In this document: in pieces, positions 59,101 to 64,000 of the stretch
How the letters are laid out: each line of letters begins with the position of its first letter
How positions within the stretch are numbered: the first letter of the stretch is position 1
From: UBA5239 sp040391785
GTDB taxonomy: Bacteria; Verrucomicrobiota; Lentisphaeria; Victivallales; Victivallaceae
Assembly: GCA_040391785.1 (NCBI GenBank)
Contig: JBEBXH010000014.1
Coordinates: forward strand, 1-64,000
Direction: 5' to 3'
DNA length: 64,000 nt
Position numbers and translations under genes: made by a program
The notes under the pieces: model-generated
The model's input: the letters and a program-made list of their open reading frames with translations, nothing else
Database searches by the model: none
Told to the model about the DNA's origin: nothing

Positions 59101-60018
59101 ATGAGAGTATTGATTACCGGTGGAGCCGGATTTATTGGAAGTCATATCGTGGAACATTTCCAGGGGAAAGCAGAAGTACGGGTGCTCGACAGTTTGCGCT
59201 CAGGGTACCGCCGCAATTTGGATGGATTCGAAGTGGAATTTATCGAGGGGGATATCTGCGACCGCGAGGCCGTTCGCAAGGCCATGCAGGGCGTTGATTA
59301 TGTGTTTCATCTGGCCGCGATGATCAGCGTGCCGGAATCGATGTTCAAGCCGATCGAATGCGCCGATATCAACGTCAAGGGTATGCTGATCGTGCTCGAA
59401 GAAGCCGCCGCGGCCGGGGTCAAAAAACTGTGTTTCAGTACCAGTGCTGCGATCTATGGCGACAACCCTGTCATGCCGAAACGCGAAGAGATGTTCCCCG
59501 AGCCGAAAAGCCCGTACGCGATCACCAAGCTCGACGGCGAATATTATTGCAATATGTTCACCCGCGAAGGCAAGCTCCAGACCGCCTGCCTGCGTTATTT
59601 CAACGTGTTCGGGCCGCGTCAGGATCCGAAAAGCGCCTACGCCGCCGCGATTCCGATCTTCACCTCCAAGGCCGTGGCCGGTGAAGATATTACCGTTTAT
59701 GGCGATGGCGAGCAGACCCGCGACTTCATCTATGTGAAAGACATCGTGGCGGCCAACGTTTACATGGCCACCCATGAATACACCGGCGTCTACAACGTGG
59801 CCTATGGCGGCCGCGTCTCCATCAACGACCTGGTGAACAAGATCAAGGCCGAAGTCGGTTCCAGCTCCAAGGTGATCCATCTGCCGGAGCGCGCGGGCGA
59901 CGTCAAGCACTCGCAGGCTGCAATCGACAAGCTCAACGCCACCGGCTTCAAGCCCACCAGCGATTTCGACGCCGGGCTGGCCGCCACCATCGCCTATTTC
60001 AAGAACCTTAAAAAATAA
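59101..60018 (+). CDS. NAD-dependent UDP-sugar epimerase (SDR)
   Basis: A 305-residue extended short-chain dehydrogenase. GGAGFIGSH is the NAD-binding P-loop, and SPYAITK carries the catalytic Tyr-x-x-x-Lys; STSAAIYG provides the catalytic Ser/Thr. It is most similar to UDP-glucose or UDP-GlcNAc 4-epimerases. After NahK-like kinase and nucleotidyltransferase, it should interconvert UDP-GalNAc and UDP-GlcNAc. It is separated from those genes by the four-helix-bundle insertion. AAGGAG precedes the ATG. Confidence 0.87.
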   Translation: MRVLITGGAGFIGSHIVEHFQGKAEVRVLDSLRSGYRRNLDGFEVEFIEGDICDREAVRKAMQGVDYVFHLAAMISVPESMFKPIECADINVKGMLIVLEEAAAAGVKKLCFSTSAAIYGDNPVMPKREEMFPEPKSPYAITKLDGEYYCNMFTREGKLQTACLRYFNVFGPRQDPKSAYAAAIPIFTSKAVAGEDITVYGDGEQTRDFIYVKDIVAANVYMATHEYTGVYNVAYGGRVSINDLVNKIKAEVGSSSKVIHLPERAGDVKHSQAAIDKLNATGFKPTSDFDAGLAATIAYFKNLKK

Positions 60019-60032
60019 AGGAAGTCCCGAAA

Positions 60033-60818
60033 ATGGAAGTAATCATCAGACCCAATGCCGAGTCAGCCGTCAAGCTGACTGCGAAACTCATTGCCGACGC
60101 CCTGCGCGCCAAGCCCAACACCAACCTCGGTCTGGCCACCGGCCGCACCATGGAAGCCCTCTACGGCGAACTCAGCCGCATGTGCAAGGAAGAAGAGCTC
60201 GACTTCTCGCTGGTCAAGACCTTCAACCTCGACGAATACATCGGGCTCCCGGCGGAAAACATCAATTCGTACCGCTATTACATGAACTATCACCTGTTCA
60301 ATAACATCAACATCGATATGCGCAATACCAATCTGCCGGACGGCATGGCCAAGGACGTCGCGGCCGAGGGCCCCCGTTACGAAGAAGCAATCGCGCATGC
60401 CGGCGGCATCGACATCCAGCTGCTGGGCATTGGCCGCGACGGTCATATCGGCTTCAACGAGCCGCTTTCTTCGCTGACCAGCCGTACCCGCGCCAAATCC
60501 CTGACGCCGGAAACCTACGCGCAGAATTCGCCGCTTTTTGAAAATCCGGCCGATATGCCGAAGCGCGCCTTCACCATGGGCGTGGGCACCATCATGGACG
60601 CCCGCCGCGTGCTGATGCTGGTCACCGGCGCAGAAAAGGCTGACATTTTCGCCAAGGCCATCGAAGGCCCGGTGACCTCCATGATCAGCGCCACCGCGCT
60701 GCAGATGCACCGCAACACGGTCGTGATTTGTGACGAAGCTGCTGCCAAGCACCTGACCGGTCGCGAATATTACGACTTCATTTTTGCCAACGAACCCCAT
60801 TGGGCCTCGTACCGGTAA
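60033..60818 (+). CDS. nagB: glucosamine-6-phosphate deaminase
   Basis: A 261-residue enzyme that converts glucosamine-6-phosphate to fructose-6-phosphate and ammonia. GLATGRTMEALY, FNLDEYIGL, LGIGRDGHIGFNEP (His and Asp active site) and MGVGTIMDAR are family signatures. AAGGAAG precedes the ATG. It follows the epimerase gene by 14 bases and ends with a strong terminator. nagA was not found here. Confidence 0.95.
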   Translation: MEVIIRPNAESAVKLTAKLIADALRAKPNTNLGLATGRTMEALYGELSRMCKEEELDFSLVKTFNLDEYIGLPAENINSYRYYMNYHLFNNINIDMRNTNLPDGMAKDVAAEGPRYEEAIAHAGGIDIQLLGIGRDGHIGFNEPLSSLTSRTRAKSLTPETYAQNSPLFENPADMPKRAFTMGVGTIMDARRVLMLVTGAEKADIFAKAIEGPVTSMISATALQMHRNTVVICDEAAAKHLTGREYYDFIFANEPHWASYR

Positions 60819-60849
60819 ATTCAGATCAGCCCCACCCGACTGATCCTCC

Positions 60850-60882
60850 CCGCCCGGTTTCTCCCGCCGGGCGGTTTTTTTT
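60850..60882 (+). terminator. rho-independent terminator of nagB
   Basis: CCGCCCGG (60850-60857) pairs with CCGGGCGG (60867-60874), followed by eight T's. Confidence 0.92.
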
Positions 60883-60886
60883 GTTT

Positions 60887-60922
60887 TTGGACAACATGGA
60901 CATTATGGACATTATGGACAGC
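60887..60922 (+). repeat. 9-nt GGAC array (ATGGACATT unit)
   Basis: Four units in a row: TTGGACAAC, ATGGACATT, ATGGACATT, ATGGACAGC, straight after the nagB terminator. Bases 60923-61085 after it hold no gene I recognise. Confidence 0.8.
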
Positions 60923-61085
60923 GTTTTAGCTCATTTGGGGCTGTTTATAAGGTTTGGCGACGGCAAGCCCCAGCCGAGCAGCGCAGCCCGCCGCATAGCC
61001 TATGCTCCACCTATTACAGCGGTAAACGATACCAGAAATCCACCGCCGAATATCGCCGCCGCTTCCGCAGCCTGAGCCTATAAAA

Positions 61086-61126
61086 ATAGGACACAGAGGA
61101 CGGATAGGACAAATAGGAAAGGGACA
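61086..61126 (+). repeat. 9-nt GGAC array (ATAGGACNN unit)
   Basis: ATAGGACAC, AGAGGACGG, ATAGGACAA, ATAGGAAAG, then GGACAG. It is in the same orientation as the array at 60887, and lies in the 408-base gap between nagB and the convergent decarboxylase genes. Confidence 0.75.
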
Positions 61127-61137
61127 GAATCCCATTA

Positions 61138-61169
61138 ATTTTCAATTCTCAATTGTCAATTTTCAATTA
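61138..61169 (-). repeat. solo 7-nt ATTGAAA array
   Basis: Read on the plus strand as TTTCAAT, TCTCAAT, TGTCAAT, TTTCAAT. It is the same unit, period and orientation as the right end of the four-helix-bundle insertion (59028-59059), but there is no gene or partner arm here. Confidence 0.7.
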
Positions 61170-61205
61170 AAAAAAATCCCGGCGGGGCGAACCCAGCCGG
61201 GATTT
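61166..61205 (-). terminator. terminator of the decarboxylase genes
   Basis: On the minus strand AAATCCCGGC (61205-61196) pairs with GCCGGGATTT (61183-61174) and runs into a T tract. It lies 22 bases beyond the beta-subunit stop. Confidence 0.9.
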
Positions 61206-61226
61206 GAATTTTGTCTGCGGATAGGT

Positions 61227-62816
61227 TTATCCGAGCGCCTGGAAGAGTACGCCCGCGGCTACCGCCGAACCGATCACGCCGGCCACGTTCGGGCCCATCG
61301 CGTGCATCAGCAGGAAGTTGTGCGGATCATATTCCTGACCGACCTTGTTGGACACACGGGCGGCCATCGGCACCGCCGACACACCGGCCGAACCGATCAA
61401 CGGATTGATCTTATAGCCGGAGAGACGGCACATGACCTTGCCGAGGCATACGCCGCCGGCGGTACTCAGCGCAAAGGCGAAGCAGCCGAGAACCAGAATC
61501 CCGATCGTTTCCAGGTTCAGGAACTGGTCGGCGGAGAGCTTGGAGCCGACGCAGAGACCCAGGAAGATCGTTACGGTGTTCATCAGGGCATTGGAGCCGG
61601 TGTCGACCAGACGGCCGACCACGCCGCTTTCTTTCATCAGGTTACCGAGCATCAGCATACCGATCAGCGGAGCGGCATCCGGCAGGAGCAGCGCGCAGAG
61701 GAGGATGATAATGACCGGGAAACAGATTTTTTCCAGTTTGGAGACATGGCGCAGCTGGCTCATGCGGACCATCTTTTCTTTCTTGGAGGTCAGGGCGCGC
61801 ATGATCGGGGGCTGAATGATCGGCACCAGGGCCATGTAGGAGTAGGCGGCCACGGCAATCGCGCCGAGGAGACGGGGCGAGAGCTTGGAGGTCAGCCAGA
61901 TGGCGGTCGGGCCGTCGGCGCCGCCGATGATCCCGATGGAGGCGGCATCACGCAGCGAGAAGTTGATGGTGTCGCCGGTGGCCACGGTCAGGATCAGCGC
62001 GCCGATCAAGGCGCCGAAAATACCGACCTGGGCGGCAGCGCCGAGGAGTGCGGTCTTCGGGTTGGCGATCAGCGGACCGAAGTCCGTCATGGCGCCTACA
62101 CCGAGGAAAATGATCAGCGGGAACACCCCGGTGGCGATCCCGACATAATACGTCATGCCGAGCAGTCCGTTGGGGCCGGCAATTCCGGCCAGCGGAATGT
62201 TGGAGAGAATGGCGCCCGCGCCGATCGGCAGCAGCAGCAACGGCTCAAAGCCCTTGAAGATGGCCAGTCCAATCAGCAGGATGCCGACCATGATCATGAT
62301 CAGCTTGCCGACGCCGAGGTTCCAGGTCTTGGCGACATTGGACGACATGGTCTGCTTGTAGATGTCATAGATACCGGTACTCTGCCAGAGGCCCTTGAAG
62401 AGGACCGAGAAGCTTTCCAGTCGCTGGACCTCAGCGTTGGCCGCCACCGAGTCGTGCGAAAGCAGCGTCGGCTTCATGGTGAAAAGGACGGTGCCTTTTT
62501 TGATGATCGCGGAAGGATAAATCACATCCTTGTCAATAGCGACAACATTGCAGGAGACGCCGAGGCGGACTTCCGCTTTGCTGCGGCCGGGGATCGAGAG
62601 AACCATGGCTTTGTAGTTGCTGTTGAAATGAGCCGTAGTCAGGTTCATTTCATAAACCGTAGCATCGGTATCCCAGTCATAGACATAGGTGATGGTGCCG
62701 TCGACATTTTTCACTTCACGGAAGATGTCTTTGCTTTCGCCGGGGGCCTGCGCGAAAACTCCGCAGCACCCGACCGTCAGCAGCAACATCGTGACGAACG
62801 TTTTTATTTTAAACAT
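61227..62816 (-). CDS. oadB: Na+-pumping oxaloacetate decarboxylase-type beta subunit, N-terminally extended
   Basis: A 529-residue protein. The C-terminal 380 residues are the multi-spanning beta subunit that couples carboxybiotin decarboxylation to sodium export; GIIGGADGPTAIWLTSKL and NPLIGSAGVSAVPMAARV, with PHNFLLMHAMGPNVAGVIGSAV, are its signatures. The first 150 residues are extra: signal peptide (MFKIKTFVTMLLLTVGCCGVFA-QA), then a soluble region. AGGAG precedes the ATG. It follows the alpha-subunit gene by 17 bases. The substrate may be oxaloacetate, methylmalonyl-CoA or glutaconyl-CoA in this family; the partner favours oxaloacetate. Confidence 0.9.
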   Translation of the reverse strand: MFKIKTFVTMLLLTVGCCGVFAQAPGESKDIFREVKNVDGTITYVYDWDTDATVYEMNLTTAHFNSNYKAMVLSIPGRSKAEVRLGVSCNVVAIDKDVIYPSAIIKKGTVLFTMKPTLLSHDSVAANAEVQRLESFSVLFKGLWQSTGIYDIYKQTMSSNVAKTWNLGVGKLIMIMVGILLIGLAIFKGFEPLLLLPIGAGAILSNIPLAGIAGPNGLLGMTYYVGIATGVFPLIIFLGVGAMTDFGPLIANPKTALLGAAAQVGIFGALIGALILTVATGDTINFSLRDAASIGIIGGADGPTAIWLTSKLSPRLLGAIAVAAYSYMALVPIIQPPIMRALTSKKEKMVRMSQLRHVSKLEKICFPVIIILLCALLLPDAAPLIGMLMLGNLMKESGVVGRLVDTGSNALMNTVTIFLGLCVGSKLSADQFLNLETIGILVLGCFAFALSTAGGVCLGKVMCRLSGYKINPLIGSAGVSAVPMAARVSNKVGQEYDPHNFLLMHAMGPNVAGVIGSAVAAGVLFQALG

Positions 62817-62833
62817 TATTTACAACTCCTGAC

Positions 62834-64000
62834 TTAAGAGAGTTCGACCACAGCCTGGCCGGAAACCACGTTTTCGCCCTGGTTGACCAGAATTTTGCTG
62901 ACGGTACCGCCCTGCTGGGCCTTGACCTCGATTTCCATTTTCATGGCTTCGATGATGATTACGGTCTGGCCTTCGCTCACGCTGTCGCCTTCGCTGACCA
63001 CGATCTTGAAGATCGAGCCGGGCATCGGGGAAACGACGTTGTGCGCATCGCCGCTGGCTGCCGGAGCCGTGGAAGTCGCAGCAGCAGCACCCGCGGAGGC
63101 GCCGACCTTGAAGGTCTTGCCGTTGATGGTGACGCTGGCGCCGTCGGCGGAAACCTGGGCGTTGTAGTTCTGGCCGTCGACGTTGACGGTGTAGCTGCCG
63201 CTTTCGGATTTGGCGGCGCCTTCGGTCTTGGCGGCCTTTTCTTCGGTCACGTAACGAATGCCGAACGGGGCGTTGCCCTTCAGGAATTCGAGACCTTTTT
63301 CGCCGCAGGAGGCCACGATGAAGATGTTTTCATCGGTGGTCGGAAGCTTGTTGTCTTCGAGCAATTTCTTGTTCGGGGCGATGCCCAGCTTCGGGTTGCG
63401 GTCGTTGATGTCGTGCACATCTTCGGTGGTCGGCTGCAGATTGAGCTGCTCGGACGCGATCTTGACGATTTCAGCATCCGGGGTGGCCGGGGTGTGGCCG
63501 AAGTAGCCGAGGACCATTTTGCCGTAGCCTTCGTTGATCTTGGCCCATTTGCCGACGGTGGCGTTCAGGTAGGCCTGCTGGAAGTAGAACTGGGAAACCG
63601 GAGTCACGGAGGTACCGAAACCGCCGCGGCGGACCACTTCTTCCATTTCCACGATGACTTTGTCATAGAGGTGGAGCGTACCGGTATCGCGCATCATCTG
63701 GGTGTTGGCGGTCAGGGCGCCGCCCGGCATCGGGGAATAGATGATCATCGGGCTGACAGTGGTGGATTCTGGCGGCATGTAGTATTTGGAGAGGCAGTCG
63801 GCGAAGACGTTTTCGGCTTCGAGAACTTTCTTCGGATCGATATCGAGGCAGTAATCGGTGCCTTTCAGACGGCGCCAGAAGGTCAGGATGTCGACTTCGC
63901 AGGTGCCGCCGCTGAGCGGGGCCATGGCCAGGTCGACGCAGTCCGCGCCGGCTTCGATGGCCGCGAAGTTGCAGGAAACGGCCAACCCGGCGGTTTCGTG
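62834..64000 (-). CDS. oadA: oxaloacetate decarboxylase/pyruvate carboxylase-type alpha subunit (5' end cut by window)
   Basis: The open frame runs off the window end, so only the C-terminal ~388 residues are seen. HETAGLAVSCNFAAIEAGADCVDLAMAPLSGGT matches the HxHxTxG...AIEAGxDxxDTA line of the carboxyltransferase domain, followed by the conserved-domain segment (SPMIIYSPMPGGALTANTQM, GKMVLGYFGHTP). The end is a biotinyl domain with EAMKMEIEV and the linker rich in Ala/Pro/Ser (~SAGAAAATSTAPAAS). It carries the biotin and catalyses carboxyl transfer from oxaloacetate. It is transcribed into the oadB gene. Confidence 0.92.
   Translation of the reverse strand, partial: HETAGLAVSCNFAAIEAGADCVDLAMAPLSGGTCEVDILTFWRRLKGTDYCLDIDPKKVLEAENVFADCLSKYYMPPESTTVSPMIIYSPMPGGALTANTQMMRDTGTLHLYDKVIVEMEEVVRRGGFGTSVTPVSQFYFQQAYLNATVGKWAKINEGYGKMVLGYFGHTPATPDAEIVKIASEQLNLQPTTEDVHDINDRNPKLGIAPNKKLLEDNKLPTTDENIFIVASCGEKGLEFLKGNAPFGIRYVTEEKAAKTEGAAKSESGSYTVNVDGQNYNAQVSADGASVTINGKTFKVGASAGAAAATSTAPAASGDAHNVVSPMPGSIFKIVVSEGDSVSEGQTVIIIEAMKMEIEVKAQQGGTVSKILVNQGENVVSGQAVVELS

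Noticed and set aside
85..61169. CRISPR array
   Set aside because: All repeats found are 7- to 9-nt units without spacers, or two-copy elements; no cas gene is present.
1..64000. tRNA or rRNA genes
   Set aside because: I saw no cloverleaf-like or rRNA-like segment in the intergenic DNA, but this was by eye; a covariance search would be decisive.

Overview
The window looks like chromosome from a Lentisphaerota-type bacterium (Victivallis-like) of the PVC superphylum, probably a gut or other animal-associated glycan degrader. The evidence is a 50-codon PVC-type 'small basic protein' (42028-42180, minus), five H-X9-DG-type pseudopilin genes with the FTLIELLVVIAIIAILAAM signal, a Na+-pumping decarboxylase, and a high density of glycoside hydrolases each beside an AraC, LacI or GntR regulator. 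No rRNA, tRNA, CRISPR array, phage gene or transposase was recognised. Family calls come from reading motifs, with no database search.

Layout. 1-186: end of a convergent region with an inverted nonamer array. 187-4573 (minus): queD-queE-queC (7-deazaguanine/queuosine precursor), adenine deaminase and an EamA-type transporter. 4638-9560: AraC regulator divergent from a GH29 fucosidase, a pseudopilin and a secreted beta-helix protein. 9565-13896: secreted GH36 alpha-galactosidase and two AraC regulators. 13994-15774: URO-D-superfamily protein and a small secreted protein. 15848-20928: GH78-like enzyme, secreted TIM-barrel protein, pseudopilin and a divergent AraC. 20942-26099 (minus): LacI, two pseudopilins and a secreted clan GH-A-like enzyme with duplicated N-terminal modules. 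26370-29152: cytosolic GH36/27-like enzyme convergent with larC. 29330-31855: small membrane protein and a secreted trypsin-like protease with DnaJ-like CxxCxGxG motifs. 31919-40482 (minus): seven-gene operon of a DegT aminotransferase, three tandem ceramidase-like paralogues and three TIM-barrel sugar isomerases. 40703-48209: secreted hypothetical, folB, small basic protein, Sel1-repeat protein and two coupled SPFH proteins, with two copies of a ~130-bp structured repeat. 48504-53289: GntR/LacI chimera, pseudopilin and PL8 chondroitinase-like lyase. 53374-55219: BlaI/BlaR1-like pair. 55573-60818: LacI, sugar-1-P nucleotidyltransferase, NahK-like kinase, four-helix-bundle insertion, epimerase and nagB, a putative N-acetylhexosamine route. 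61227-64000 (minus): oxaloacetate decarboxylase beta and alpha subunits, the latter cut by the window edge.

How the genes fit together. Four blocks repeat one plan: a one-component regulator, one or two pseudopilins and an exported carbohydrate-active enzyme. Likely substrates are fucosides, alpha-galactosides, rhamnosides and GalNAc-containing glycosaminoglycans. Hexosamine from the PL8 block could feed the NahK-like/nucleotidyltransferase/epimerase/nagB block. The least familiar systems are the aminotransferase/ceramidase-like/isomerase operon, the paired SPFH proteins with three tandem N-terminal repeats, and several families of short-period intergenic repeats.
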